The notes under the pieces were generated by a model. The model had not been told where the DNA came from. It saw nothing but the letters and a program-made list of their open reading frames with translations, and made no database searches. Source: Bdellovibrionales bacterium (lineage in GTDB: Bacteria; Bdellovibrionota; UBA1018; CAIMNF01). From it: 43,396 bases of DNA. The stretch covers positions 1 through 43,396 of the forward strand of contig JAGWXK010000009.1 of assembly GCA_018969905.1 (NCBI GenBank). Reading direction: 5' to 3'. The position numbers and the translations under genes are program-made. This document shows, piece by piece, positions 24,741 to 34,351 of this stretch; positions within the stretch are counted from its first letter, which is position 1, and the number at the start of each line of letters is the position of its first letter.

Positions 24741-25475
24741 ATGGAATCGAATCGTGAAAATCCTGGAATCCTTTTGACCCGAGAAGTCCTTGGACTGGTT
24801 TTGCTGATTGCCTTGTCCGGGGTACCGGCCGCGAAAGCTGCGGAATCTGCCGTGAATCGGGCACCCGCCGTTGTTTCGGGCGAGGCGATGGAGGCCGCGG
24901 CGGGTTCGAATCAAGGGGGGAAGTTTTATCCCGGTGAATGCAGCTATCCGAGAAATCTTTTTACCGGCTCGGATTGGGAGGATCAGCGCGAAAACTACGA
25001 TCGCACCAACGCCGAGATCGAACGCTGCAAGGGGGGAATCGCATTTGTGTTTCCCGTGGGGGACGGAAACGACTGGCGGGTGATCTGTTCCCGCGAGTCC
25101 AAGGGTGAATATGTGATGACCATCCCCGAGGCCATTCGAAACGGCGGGAAGAAATATACGGTTTATAATAAGACCGGGAAAGGATCGATTTTTGCGCTGG
25201 ATCGCCTCCCTGAATCCGCGTCCACAGCCCAGAGTGCCGCGTATTTTTCTTCAGTCTGCACGGAGAATGCAACTGTGAACTTCGAAGTTTCAGGATGCAA
25301 AACGCTCTCTTCCAATCCCGCTGATTACCGTTCGCAAAAGACGCCGCAGGCATTTCTGATTTCGGATGCCGCCGAAGATTGCGACAAAATTGCAAAGAAA
25401 ACCGACATTCAGGATTCCCAAAAGCGGCTGATCAATCGGAAGGTCCTTGCGCCGCTGATTCAGTGCCGTCGCTGA
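24741..25475 (+). CDS. Exported protein of unknown function, cysteine-rich
   Basis: This 244-residue protein has a signal peptide near the N-terminus (LLTREVLGLVLLIALSGVPAAKAAE). The mature part contains about eight cysteines, in line with disulfide bonds in the periplasm. I do not recognise the family. A GAGGG lies 2 nt upstream of the ATG, which is close for a ribosome binding site, so ATG use or spacing is uncertain. It is monocistronic and convergent with the YgiQ gene. Confidence 0.65.
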   Translation: MESNRENPGILLTREVLGLVLLIALSGVPAAKAAESAVNRAPAVVSGEAMEAAAGSNQGGKFYPGECSYPRNLFTGSDWEDQRENYDRTNAEIERCKGGIAFVFPVGDGNDWRVICSRESKGEYVMTIPEAIRNGGKKYTVYNKTGKGSIFALDRLPESASTAQSAAYFSSVCTENATVNFEVSGCKTLSSNPADYRSQKTPQAFLISDAAEDCDKIAKKTDIQDSQKRLINRKVLAPLIQCRR

Positions 25476-25487
25476 TCGAATCTTCGC

Positions 25488-27434
25488 TCAGCGAGTATCG
25501 AGCAGAAGCTTTTTCCCAAGCTTGTTTTTTGGAGCTTCCACGATGCTGCGGGGACCTGATTTTTTCGGAGCCTCAAAGCGTTTCCCGGCCCGTTTTTCCC
25601 GCTCATATTCCCTGAGAATCTCACGATGCCCGGGCTTTTGGGGCTGCAGGAGAGCCTGTTGGATCTTCCGGTCCTTCCACTCTTTTGCGACAAAGAGGGG
25701 CTTCATGCTCATGGGGTTGAGCCCCGTCCAGTACATGGCCGTTGCAAGAGTCATGGGGGTCGGGATGAATGCCTGAACCTGCTGCAGGTTCCAGCCCTTT
25801 TCCTTCAAGTAGTCGTACACCTTTTCCATTTTTTCATGGGTGGTCCCCGGAAACCCCGAAATGAAATACGGCACGACATACTGTTCCTTGCCGGCTTCTT
25901 CGGAGACTTCCTTGAAGTAGCTTACGAACTCATCAAAGTTCTTAAGCCCTGGCTTTTTCATGAGGTGAAGGACTTCGTCATCGAGATGTTCGGGTGCAAC
26001 CTTCAGGTGGCCGCCCACGTGATTTGAGATCAGCTCGCGAAGATATTCCTGGCCCGCCTTCTGGTCGGATAACGCTAGGTCATATCGAAGACCTGATGCG
26101 ATGTGGATCTTGCGGATGCCCGGGATCTTTCGGGCCTTTCTCAGCATCTCGACCTGCGGAGTGTGATCATGTTGCAGTTGCGGGCAGACCTTGGGATGCA
26201 CGCAGGAAAGCTTCCGGCATTTGCTCTGGATCTCAGGGCTCTTGCAGCTCGTGCGGAACATGTTTGCAGTTGGTCCGCCGATGTCAGACACGATGCCCTT
26301 GAAGCCCGGAACTTTGGTGAGCCCTTCGACTTCCTTAAGCACGCTGTCACTGGAGCGGGATTGAACGATCCGGCCCTGATGCAAGGTGATCGCGCAAAAC
26401 GAGCATCCACCATAACAGCCGCGCACCGAGTTCACCGAGAATCGGATCATGTCGGCCGCAGGAATTCGATGTTTATAGACGGGGTGCTGTTCCTTGGTGA
26501 ACGGCATTTCGTAAACCGCATCCATTTGTTCTGTCGAAAGCGGGAGTGCCGGAGGATTGATCACCACGGCTTTTGATCCGTGGTACTGGATCAGGCGTTT
26601 TCCGTTGTAGGGGGATGCTTCGTACTCGATGAAGTAGGCGGCTTTTGCAAATTTCCGTTTGTCATCGCGCACCTCTTCAAAACTTGGAATGGTCAGGCGG
26701 CCCTCAAGAGTTCGCGCGTGATCCTTACTTGAGAGAAACGCGATTCCGCGCTGGGTTTTGATGTAATCGAGAGCCTTGGCCGTTGCAGGATGAGAGGTCG
26801 TAACCGGACCGCCGATTTCTGTTTCGGCTCCTTTGAAGGCTTCAACCATCATTTCGGTCGTGCGTTCGCCCATTCCGAATACCAGGAAATCAGCCTTGAG
26901 CTCCGAGAGAATCGAGGGCCGTACGCGGTTCTGCCAGTAATCATAATGGGCAAGGCGTCTGAGTGACGCTTCCACTCCGCCGACCACGATCGGAGTTTCG
27001 GGAAAGGCCTTTCGCGCAAGTTCGGAATACACAATCGATGCGTAATCCGGACGCTTTCCGCCCACTCCGCCTTCAGAGTACATGTCATCGGTGCGCTTTT
27101 TCTTGTTTGCGGTGTAGTTGTTGATCATCGAATCGACGGTGCCGCTGGAGACTCCGACAAAGAGGCGGGGCCGACCCATTTTTAGAAAATCCGTGTGATC
27201 TTTCCATTTGGGCTGCGAAATGATCCCGACTCTGAGCCCCAGTTTTTCAAGCCAACGGCCAAGGCAGGGAATCCCGAAGGTCGGGTGATCCACATACGCG
27301 TCCCCGGATACGAGAAGTACATCAAGCTCATCCCATCCGCGCCATTCCATCTCCTGGCGGTTCGTGGGAAGAAAGCGTTTCACGGCCTCGCGGTAGACGA
27401 TTTCATTGGTAATGGGAGTGGTTTTCGCCTGCAT
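25488..27434 (-). CDS. YgiQ-family radical SAM protein
   Basis: This 648-residue protein has the YgiQ layout. The N-terminal domain holds VSGDAYVDHPTFG and VVGGVEASLRRLAHYDYW. The radical SAM cluster motif C-x3-C-x2-C reads RGCYGGCSFCAITLHQGR, and DUF3362-type C-terminal features follow (FIPTPMTLATAMYWTGLNP). It binds a 4Fe-4S cluster and SAM. The reaction is not established for the family. I chose ATG 27434 because the conserved FLPTNRQEMEWRGWDELDV segment follows at the usual distance; the frame extends to 27515. Confidence 0.9.
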   Translation of the reverse strand: MQAKTTPITNEIVYREAVKRFLPTNRQEMEWRGWDELDVLLVSGDAYVDHPTFGIPCLGRWLEKLGLRVGIISQPKWKDHTDFLKMGRPRLFVGVSSGTVDSMINNYTANKKKRTDDMYSEGGVGGKRPDYASIVYSELARKAFPETPIVVGGVEASLRRLAHYDYWQNRVRPSILSELKADFLVFGMGERTTEMMVEAFKGAETEIGGPVTTSHPATAKALDYIKTQRGIAFLSSKDHARTLEGRLTIPSFEEVRDDKRKFAKAAYFIEYEASPYNGKRLIQYHGSKAVVINPPALPLSTEQMDAVYEMPFTKEQHPVYKHRIPAADMIRFSVNSVRGCYGGCSFCAITLHQGRIVQSRSSDSVLKEVEGLTKVPGFKGIVSDIGGPTANMFRTSCKSPEIQSKCRKLSCVHPKVCPQLQHDHTPQVEMLRKARKIPGIRKIHIASGLRYDLALSDQKAGQEYLRELISNHVGGHLKVAPEHLDDEVLHLMKKPGLKNFDEFVSYFKEVSEEAGKEQYVVPYFISGFPGTTHEKMEKVYDYLKEKGWNLQQVQAFIPTPMTLATAMYWTGLNPMSMKPLFVAKEWKDRKIQQALLQPQKPGHREILREYEREKRAGKRFEAPKKSGPRSIVEAPKNKLGKKLLLDTR

Positions 27435-27475
27435 GGTTGACGGAATGTATCGGATATTCTCTCTTGGCGCAAGGC

Positions 27476-27643
27476 CTATTTTTCCTTTGGGACAAGGTAT
27501 TTCCGGGCAGTGCATTTTCTGGCCAGATCAGAATTTATTTCCTTCCTACCCAGGGTTTCAGTTGATTTCAACATGCTGGAGATCGCATCGTATCCCTTTT
27601 GATTGATCTCGGATTTTCTTTCGTCCCCTTCAATTCCATACAT
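27476..27643 (-). CDS. Doubtful small ORF in the YgiQ upstream gap
   Basis: The 314-nt gap 27435-27748 holds one minus-strand frame that could encode 55 residues from ATG 27643 (MYGIEGDERKSEINQKGYDA), or more from upstream starts. Its composition is hydrophilic and protein-like, but there is no ribosome binding site and I recognise no family. Otherwise the gap only shows the AGGAG ribosome binding site of the next plus-strand gene. Confidence 0.18.
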   Translation of the reverse strand: MYGIEGDERKSEINQKGYDAISSMLKSTETLGRKEINSDLARKCTARKYLVPKEK

Positions 27644-27748
27644 GATCACAGGCTTCGCAGATTCCTGCCCTAATTTGACTGCGAGCGCCTTTATTCTTGA
27701 CAAAATCAGTACGAAAAAATACCCTATCGCCCTCACAGGAGCACATTC

Positions 27749-28114
27749 ATGCGAATCCCTTTTTTTGTTTTGGCCCTCAGCTGTCTTTTGGGTTCTGCCC
27801 AAGGAGCGGAAACTCAAACTTACTTGTGTGAATCGAGGGATATCGTCTCAGATGAGCTCCGGGTTGGAGCTTCAACCACAGTCCGGGTGGACGCTCAAAA
27901 AAGAGTGGCAGCGGTTTATTCGCAGTCCGTTTATCCGAGAGCGACTCCAAGACTGATTGAGTCATTTCCACAGGTCGAGGGGGCTTCGCTTCGATTCAGC
28001 GACTTAGGCAATTCCGGAATGGCTTTTGAGGTTCTTCCGGAGGACGCTTCGATCGGTCTGCTGATTGAGAAAAGATCTTCACGCACCGAAGTATATACCT
28101 GCAGAGTCCGGTGA
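27749..28114 (+). CDS. Small exported protein of unknown function
   Basis: This 121-residue protein has a clean signal peptide (MRIPFFVLALSCLLGSAQGAE) and an AGGAG 8 nt before the ATG. The mature part is about 100 residues with two cysteines (one near each end, YLCES and YTCRVR) that could form a disulfide. It reads like a small beta-type periplasmic protein. The next gene starts 13 nt later, so they form a pair. Confidence 0.65.
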   Translation: MRIPFFVLALSCLLGSAQGAETQTYLCESRDIVSDELRVGASTTVRVDAQKRVAAVYSQSVYPRATPRLIESFPQVEGASLRFSDLGNSGMAFEVLPEDASIGLLIEKRSSRTEVYTCRVR

Positions 28115-28127
28115 AGGACAATCCCCC

Positions 28128-28730
28128 ATGCCCAAGTTCACCCGCATCACACCCATTGTCCTGATTTCAATTCTTGCTCCGCAAGGGACGCTTGCGGATT
28201 CGGTTGCGCCCCCGCCGATCCTGTCCCCTGATCTGAATTCCGCCACCTCGGAACTGGTTCGGGTCGCAGAAGCGACTCTCGAAGCGCTCAATGATAGAAT
28301 CGCGAATGGACAAACTCATTTTGAGGTCACGCAGGATCAGGTTCTTGAGACCATGGGTATTTCAAAAAGTGATGAGGAAGCATTGCTTGCAAGCAACGAA
28401 GCGTTCTTTCACATCAAAAAGAAATCCCGGCTCAAGGCCATTCTCACCGGAGCTTTTCTTCGGGCGGAACTTGCAGGCGCCCTGCATGAGGTTGGAGCGT
28501 TGAAGGAAACAGAGGCCGGTGCGCACATGCCGCGCGCCTTGAACCGCCTTTTGACTTTCGTCCTTGTTGCGGGCTCCACAATGGCTGGAGTGATCTATCT
28601 TCAGCCTTGGGTGATTGCCGCAATTCCCGGGGTTCTTGCCGTCGGGCCGATCTATGTCGCCGGCGCCATCGGATTTGTGGGGGGCTGCATTCTGGGTTCG
28701 ATTTTTCAGACCATTTTCCGATCGGAGTGA
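28128..28730 (+). CDS. Exported/membrane protein of unknown function
   Basis: This 200-residue protein starts at ATG 28128, with AAGGA about 9 nt upstream; the frame is open back to 28065 inside the previous gene. It has a signal peptide (MPKFTRITPIVLISILAPQGTLADS), a helical middle, and two hydrophobic segments at the C-terminus (LLTFVLVAGSTMAGVIYLQPWVIAAIPGVLAVGPIYVAGAIGFVGGCILG) rich in Gly and Ala. I do not recognise the family. Confidence 0.6.
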   Translation: MPKFTRITPIVLISILAPQGTLADSVAPPPILSPDLNSATSELVRVAEATLEALNDRIANGQTHFEVTQDQVLETMGISKSDEEALLASNEAFFHIKKKSRLKAILTGAFLRAELAGALHEVGALKETEAGAHMPRALNRLLTFVLVAGSTMAGVIYLQPWVIAAIPGVLAVGPIYVAGAIGFVGGCILGSIFQTIFRSE

Positions 28731-28748
28731 CTTGGCTCCGGATTTGGA

Positions 28749-29189
28749 CTAGTACCTTCCGCCGAGTTCCAGGATTTTCTTAAACAGGATTTCGGGATTC
28801 TTCTGATGTCCGAGTACGTCCTTCAGTGATTCAAGAGCCTTCAAGCTGTTGTCCAGTCTCTGGTCGTTGAGTTTGATGAGCGATTGCTTCAGCTCTTTTG
28901 CTTCTTTAGGAGCGCTGGATTTGGACAACAGAGCCTTCAAAAGCATCACCTTTTGTTCACGAATCTTTGTATTGATTTCGTTGTTCTCTGACGTAACTTT
29001 TTCGATGATTGAGATCAGCTTGTTTTTGATTTCCGGTCCGATTCCCGTATCGGTCATTACCACTTCTTTTAATTGCTGTTCAAGCTCGACGTCCGCAAAT
29101 GCAGTGGAGCTTCCAAGGGAAAAAAACACTGCGAGACTTGCGATTGAGCGGGTCATCCTGCCAAAGAAAACCAGGGATTTGTTCTTCAT
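28749..29189 (-). CDS. Small exported helical protein of unknown function
   Basis: This 146-residue protein has a signal peptide (RSIASLAVFFSLGSSTAFADVE) followed by a charged, entirely helical sequence with heptad-like spacing (EIKNKLISIIEKVTSENNEINTK). An AAGGTG lies just upstream of the ATG. There are no cysteines in the mature part. The family is not recognised, and it is monocistronic. Confidence 0.6.
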   Translation of the reverse strand: MKNKSLVFFGRMTRSIASLAVFFSLGSSTAFADVELEQQLKEVVMTDTGIGPEIKNKLISIIEKVTSENNEINTKIREQKVMLLKALLSKSSAPKEAKELKQSLIKLNDQRLDNSLKALESLKDVLGHQKNPEILFKKILELGGRY

Positions 29190-29222
29190 GACGGCACCTT
29201 ACCTGAAATCGGGCGTGAAGTC

Positions 29223-29889
29223 TTACGGAAAAACGGGTTTCTTTCGTCCCACTCGAAGATGAATTTTCCAATACAAGACCCTTTTTTCATTTGGATTTTC
29301 CCAGTGGGGCTCCAGGTGTTCATGGAGCTTTTCCACCGGATCGGAATGGTAATGGTCTTTGTAGGCCTGGGTGGCCGACCATGAAGTGAAATAGCCCATT
29401 AGTTCCATCAGAGACCATTCCACGTGCATTGAAAACTCCGATGATTCAATTGGAGCAAATGGGAATGGCATATCCATATAGCCATTCCAGAGTAGCCGGT
29501 TATTTGGTTGCCAAAATTCACCCAGTGTTTCGAAATAAAATTGCTTTAGAAGTTTATCCATCGAGGTTAGGCCAGTGAAGAGCCTGGGCGATGGTTACCA
29601 AATCGAAATGGGAATCCGGAACCTCAAGACGATCTTCGGCCTTTGCCACCAGATACCGGATGTTTGATTTTTTTCGAGCATATTGGATCTGTTCCGTGCT
29701 CCGGTCAGTGGCAAGAACGCTGCCGAAGACTTCACTCAGGGCGACTGCAGCCTGTCCGTTACCGGTTGCACAATCCCAGGCTCGCTCATGACCCTTGCAT
29801 TGCTGAAAAAGAAATTGGTACATTTCTTCGGGATACATTGGTCGATACTCGGAGTAGGCTTTTGCTTGTTTTGAGAAAAAGTCGCTCAT
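29223..29889 (-). pseudogene. SAM-dependent methyltransferase gene with internal deletion and frameshift
   Basis: Two overlapping minus-strand frames together resemble one class I methyltransferase. 29889-29554 encodes the N-terminal part with motif I (AWDCATGNGQAAVALSEVFGSVLATD) up to LVTIAQALHW. 29561-29223 encodes the C-terminal part (QFYFETLGEFWQPNNRLLWNGYMDMPFPF). In related Tmt1/Crg1-type methyltransferases about 30 residues, including the 'RVLKPGG' segment, lie between these parts. Here they are missing and the first frame stops (TAA at 29554-29556). The second ATG (29559-29561) has no ribosome binding site. The gene is therefore probably inactive. Confidence 0.7.
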
Positions 29890-30058
29890 CCACCTTACCT
29901 TTGCATCGACTGGACAGGGTTTCCACGAAATAAAATATGGTTTTATGAAAGATGCGGATCAGATTTTTCTTAGGCGTGGATCTCCGGGGATTCAAAAATC
30001 TAATTAAGGTTGTTGTTTTAGAAGGGATTTTTTTTCCAAAAAAGGGCAGTCTAAGCCC

Positions 30059-31198
30059 ATGAAGAACAAAAAAATCCGCGACTTGATCTCCGAGATCGAA
30101 ACCAGAATTCCGACGAAGGCCTCGGAAGCCTGGGATCAAGTAGGCTTGATCACAGGCAACTCAAACCAAGTCCTGCGGGGAGCCGTGGTCGGAGTGGATC
30201 TCACGGAGGCTTTGCTCAAAGAAGCAGAGTCCACCCGATCGAATCTCATTGTGATTCACCATCCGCCGCTTTTTCCAAAGGGACGTGGGCTCAATCGCCT
30301 CATTCTTGGAGCGGATTCCGATCTTTCGACCTTGCTGCTGAAGGCCTTTCAAAAGGACATCTGCATTTACGTTGCCCATACGAATTTTGATCGCTGCGCG
30401 CTTGATGGCATGGCGAGACTTGCCCGCGATCTCGGCGCCAAACCCCATGCCCGAGTGTGGGAAGAGCCGGAAGAGGGTCAAACCATGCTGAAAAAACTTG
30501 TAACCTACATTCCGGTCGATCACTTCGAGGCGGTTCGGGATGCGCTCTACATGGTGGGATGCGGTCACATCGGAAACTACGATTGCTGCGGGTTTGGAAT
30601 TCCAGGCTTTGGAAACTTCAGGCCGCTTTCGGGGGCATCTCCCTTTCTTGGAAAGGTGGGAGAGCTTGAGGAGGTCGAGGAAGTGCGGCTCGAAACCCTG
30701 GTTGTATCCGGAATGGAAGAAGTCGCGATCCGCACACTCAAATCCGAGCATCCTTATGAGGAAGTCGCGTACGATCTCTACCCGGTCGAGCAGAATCCCG
30801 TGATGAAGGGAATGGTCTGGGGCATGGGATATGGATTTGTGGGTGACCTCGAAAAGCCAATGAGTTTTGATGCCTTCACAAAGGTGGTGAAGAAGGTTTT
30901 CAGAATCAAAAATTTTCTTACCAATCAGTTTACTCCAAAACTGGTAAAGAGAATTGCGTTTACTCCCGGGAAGGGAGCATCTTTTTTAAGTTCGGTGAAA
31001 TCGCATGGAGTGGATGTTTTCATCACAGGCGAGGTGGGATACCACGGCTCGCTTGATGCGGCCAGAAAGTCCCTGAACGTGATGGAGCTTGGTCACCGCG
31101 AGAGCGAACACTATTTCTTAAAGACCTTTGAGAGCTGGCTCTCCGAGTGGAATATCCCTGTTCGCACGCTCGATGAGCGGACCCAGCGCATCCTTTGA
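30059..31198 (+). CDS. Nif3-like dinuclear metal centre protein
   Basis: This 379-residue protein has the Nif3/DUF34 metal-binding residues: IVIHHPPLFPKG near residue 63 (His pair), HTNFDRCALDGMARL (His, Asp), and the C-terminal HRESEHYFLKTFE (His, Glu). The middle (about residues 135-235, LVTYIPVDHFEAVRDALYMVGCGHIGNYDCC to PYEEVAYDLYPVE) is the CutA/PII-like insertion of the long YqfO form. The enzyme role is unsettled; proposals include GTP cyclohydrolase 1-like activity. RlmF follows 4 nt downstream. Confidence 0.9.
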   Translation: MKNKKIRDLISEIETRIPTKASEAWDQVGLITGNSNQVLRGAVVGVDLTEALLKEAESTRSNLIVIHHPPLFPKGRGLNRLILGADSDLSTLLLKAFQKDICIYVAHTNFDRCALDGMARLARDLGAKPHARVWEEPEEGQTMLKKLVTYIPVDHFEAVRDALYMVGCGHIGNYDCCGFGIPGFGNFRPLSGASPFLGKVGELEEVEEVRLETLVVSGMEEVAIRTLKSEHPYEEVAYDLYPVEQNPVMKGMVWGMGYGFVGDLEKPMSFDAFTKVVKKVFRIKNFLTNQFTPKLVKRIAFTPGKGASFLSSVKSHGVDVFITGEVGYHGSLDAARKSLNVMELGHRESEHYFLKTFESWLSEWNIPVRTLDERTQRIL

Positions 31199-31202
31199 TT
31201 CC

Positions 31203-32099
31203 ATGTTTCATCCAAGAAACCGGCATCAGGGGCATTATGATTTCGAGAAGTTGAAAAGCCGCAGCCCGGATCTTGCCAACTATGTTGCAAAAAACATTCA
31301 TGGAAACCTCTCGATTGATTTTGCGAATCCAAAGGCGGTAAAGGCCCTGAACCGTGCCTTGCTTGAGGAATACTACGGGGTGAAGGATTGGGATTTTCCC
31401 GAGGGTTTCTTGTGCCCCCCGATTCCGGGGCGCGCGGACTACATTCATCACATCGCGGATCTTTTGTCCGGGGAATTGGATGGGAATCCGGCCCCCAATG
31501 ATTCACCGGTAGCGGGTCTTGATATCGGAGTGGGTGCCAATGGGATATTTCCGATTCTGGGATTCCACGAGTACGGATGGAAGTTTGTCGGGGCGGAGAT
31601 CAATCCGGAATCGATCCGATCGCTTGAGAAGATTCTGAACTCTAATCCGGAGCTCAAGGCGAATCTCGAGATCAGAAAGCAGGGCAATGAGAAAAGTGTT
31701 TTTCACGGGATCATTCGTCCCGGAGAGTTCTTTCACTTTTCCGTGTGCAATCCGCCTTTTCATGCCTCCATGGAGGAAGCGCAAGCGGGCACCCGAAGAA
31801 AATGGAAGAACCTTGGAAAGCCCGGCGGCAAGCGCCATGAAAAGCAGCTCGTCAATTTCGGGGGGCAGGAGTCCGAGCTCTGGTGTGAGGGAGGAGAGGT
31901 TGCTTTTCTGAAACGAATGATCGGGGAGAGTTTGGGGTTTAGGAACCAGGTGGGTTGGTTCACAACACTGGTATCCAGGTCGGAATCTCTTCCTGTTTTT
32001 GCTTCCTCCCTGAAAAAGAGCGGGGTCAAAGAATGGAAGGTTCTTGAAATGTCACAAGGGCAAAAAAAGAGTCGAATTCTCGCTTGGACCTATATCTAG
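31203..32099 (+). CDS. rlmF: 23S rRNA (adenine1618-N6)-methyltransferase RlmF
   Basis: This 298-residue protein has the RlmF/METTL16-type fold. It starts MFHPRNRHQGHYDFEKLKSRSPDLANYV (the family opening 'HPRNxHxGxYDF'), has a SAM-binding loop GLDIGVGANGIFPI, and has the catalytic N6-adenine motif NPPF at residues 183-186. It methylates A1618 of 23S rRNA (E. coli numbering). I chose ATG 31203 because it fits the family N-terminus; the frame is open upstream within the Nif3 gene. Its 3' end overlaps the convergent kinase gene by 4 nt. Confidence 0.93.
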   Translation: MFHPRNRHQGHYDFEKLKSRSPDLANYVAKNIHGNLSIDFANPKAVKALNRALLEEYYGVKDWDFPEGFLCPPIPGRADYIHHIADLLSGELDGNPAPNDSPVAGLDIGVGANGIFPILGFHEYGWKFVGAEINPESIRSLEKILNSNPELKANLEIRKQGNEKSVFHGIIRPGEFFHFSVCNPPFHASMEEAQAGTRRKWKNLGKPGGKRHEKQLVNFGGQESELWCEGGEVAFLKRMIGESLGFRNQVGWFTTLVSRSESLPVFASSLKKSGVKEWKVLEMSQGQKKSRILAWTYI

Positions 32100-34351
32100 G
32101 CAAGGGCACCGTCTTCGAGATGTGCCGGGTTTGTAGGGGGTAGCTCGCACCAGCACTCTCGGGGAAACAACATTGAAACAGTTGTTCCCACATCCAAAAT
32201 GGAGTTTACCTCGAGTCTTGCACCCAGTTCAGCAAGAAAATCCCTCGCGGAGGAAAGCCCGAGACCTGAGCCTCCCGGTTTTCCCCTGCTGAATCCACGA
32301 ACACCGACCTGGTCGAGATCTTCCTCGGGAATTCCTCTGCCTTGATCCATCACCGAGAGGATGAGTGATTGATCCTCGGCAAGGCGAACGCTGACCAGGA
32401 TTCCTGATTTAGGTGCCGAGGCCTCGATCGCGTTATTCAGAAGGTTTGAAATCACCCTCGAAAAAGAGTCTTTTTTGGTATGCAGACCAAGCGATTCAAG
32501 AGTTTGGTCGAAATCAAGATGAATCGGATTTCTGCCTGCACATTCGAAGCTCTTATCCCGAACCAGGGATTCCAGCGCTGACTTCACCCGCGTCATCGAA
32601 TCGAGACGGGATTCCGATGAATATGAGGCGGTATCCCCAAAGCTTCCTTTTTCCGAGTGCGTAAATTTTCCATGCGGCTGCATGATCCGGAGGTCGTTTG
32701 AAATCTCGGTGATCTTCTGAAGAGAGGAAAAGAGGGCGCGCCGTTCTTCTTCTTTTATCCCGCCGACCTTGGGAAGCAGCATTCTGAGCACCAAAAGCGG
32801 TGATCGTATGTCATGCTCCACCTGCTCTGCAACCCGCAGTCGCATGATCTGGCTTTCGTGCAGCTTTTTTATCTCAAGGAGATCGTCGAGATTTCGTTTG
32901 AAAGACAGGAGGTCCGAATACAGAATTCCGCCCCCGAGATGTTGGGTCGATTCTCCGTTGATGGAATTCAGTATGAACCCAAGCTGCTGGGTCATTCTTC
33001 TCGAAAACCTTGCTGAAAAAATCAGTGTCACCAACGTAGCACCTGCAAAAACCAGGAACATCATTCCGATTCGACGTGCAATTACCGACCACAATTCCGA
33101 GTGATCAAAAAACAAATCAAATGAAACAGGCTCCGGTCTTTCGGCGAGGCCCCCTCTGGGAGAAGTCCTCATTTCTGCGAGCTGATGTGGTGTGCAGGTT
33201 GTCCATTCATGAGCCCCGACGCCGATTCTTCCGCATTTCACGGTTGGATGGCTCTTCAGAATCAAGCCGATGGTCTCTAGCGCCTTGCTCCCGTTCGGAA
33301 GTGGAGCACGTTCGATCGCACTCCTTACCTCGGCGATGACTTTGGCTTCATGATGATCCGCCTCCCTGCAGGTGTGGACCAGGAAGTGAATGGATTCAGC
33401 GCAGAATCCAGAGAGAAAAATGAGTAGAACCATGTTGGTGAAGGCACGGGTGATGGCAGATTGAAGGGTGCGGGGGATTCGTTTTAGGTCGAGGATGGCC
33501 AACAGCCCGATCATGAGTGAGGCAAGTGTGAAAAAGCCCAGGAAGAAAGGAATTGCAGCTCTTTCTAGCTCGCATTTCCATGCAAAAAAAGAGAGTGCTC
33601 CGAGCAGGAAAGCCCCGGCAGAGTGAGCTTCGGGCCCGGGTGGGTTCTCTGTCAGTTTTAAGACTTCCGTTCCAGCGCTTGTCACGAGAGTCAAACCCAG
33701 GAGGGTTCCAAACTGAAGGAGGAGTGAACTCTGGCCAAAAGAAAAAACCCAGATCGAAAGAGTCAATGAGAGCAAAAGAGTGGCGATGCAAAAAAGCTGT
33801 CGGGTTCCGGGTTTCACTTGCGGCAGCCGTGGGAGAAAAATCGCGCGAATGAGTTTTCGCAAAAGAAAAATTCCAATCAGGAACAGCATCCCGATCAAAA
33901 GGGCGAGATGTGGCGGAGAGCCGACGCCGGCAAAGATCCGGAAGATTTGTCCTGTCAGATGGTGGTTGGAAAAGAGCTCGAGTGTGATGAGAAAAATCTG
34001 AAAAAGGAAGAAATGGATTCCCGAAGAGGAAGGGTTTTTGTTATCCGGTTTTTCGCTTGTTTGTCGGAGTGACGCAAGCGGATTTTGCAAGGAGTGCGAG
34101 GCCAAGGCTTTCAGTAGAAGTTGTATTGCTATCGCAAGCAGGAGCTTCTCACCCGCAAACGCTGGGAGAATTGCAAGCAGGCCGACCATCGATAAGGCGA
34201 TAAAATTACAAATATCGGAATAAGTGACCGGGCATTCGCGGAGGATGAGGGGCAAGCTCGCGGAGTTTCTCCAGGCTTGCCAGCTGGAATCGGTGGGGAT
34301 CACGGGGGGAGTGTTCTTTTGTTTTTGTGAACTCTGAAAAATCGAACTCAT
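32096..34351 (-). CDS. Membrane sensor histidine kinase, orphan
   Basis: This is a 751-residue protein. The first 350 residues contain about nine or ten hydrophobic helices. A presumed extracytoplasmic loop of about 100 residues follows, with Cys and His (HTCREADHHEAKV...KCGRIGVGAHEWTTCTP), then one more helix. The kinase part has an H-box EQVEHDIRSPLLVLRML near residue 510, the N-box SRVISNLLNNAIEAS, and the G-boxes DQGRGIPEEDL and GGSGLGLSSARDFL. A GAGG precedes the ATG by 7 nt. No response regulator is encoded nearby, so its partner is unknown. Confidence 0.88.
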   Translation of the reverse strand: MSSIFQSSQKQKNTPPVIPTDSSWQAWRNSASLPLILRECPVTYSDICNFIALSMVGLLAILPAFAGEKLLLAIAIQLLLKALASHSLQNPLASLRQTSEKPDNKNPSSSGIHFFLFQIFLITLELFSNHHLTGQIFRIFAGVGSPPHLALLIGMLFLIGIFLLRKLIRAIFLPRLPQVKPGTRQLFCIATLLLSLTLSIWVFSFGQSSLLLQFGTLLGLTLVTSAGTEVLKLTENPPGPEAHSAGAFLLGALSFFAWKCELERAAIPFFLGFFTLASLMIGLLAILDLKRIPRTLQSAITRAFTNMVLLIFLSGFCAESIHFLVHTCREADHHEAKVIAEVRSAIERAPLPNGSKALETIGLILKSHPTVKCGRIGVGAHEWTTCTPHQLAEMRTSPRGGLAERPEPVSFDLFFDHSELWSVIARRIGMMFLVFAGATLVTLIFSARFSRRMTQQLGFILNSINGESTQHLGGGILYSDLLSFKRNLDDLLEIKKLHESQIMRLRVAEQVEHDIRSPLLVLRMLLPKVGGIKEEERRALFSSLQKITEISNDLRIMQPHGKFTHSEKGSFGDTASYSSESRLDSMTRVKSALESLVRDKSFECAGRNPIHLDFDQTLESLGLHTKKDSFSRVISNLLNNAIEASAPKSGILVSVRLAEDQSLILSVMDQGRGIPEEDLDQVGVRGFSRGKPGGSGLGLSSARDFLAELGARLEVNSILDVGTTVSMLFPRECWCELPPTNPAHLEDGALA

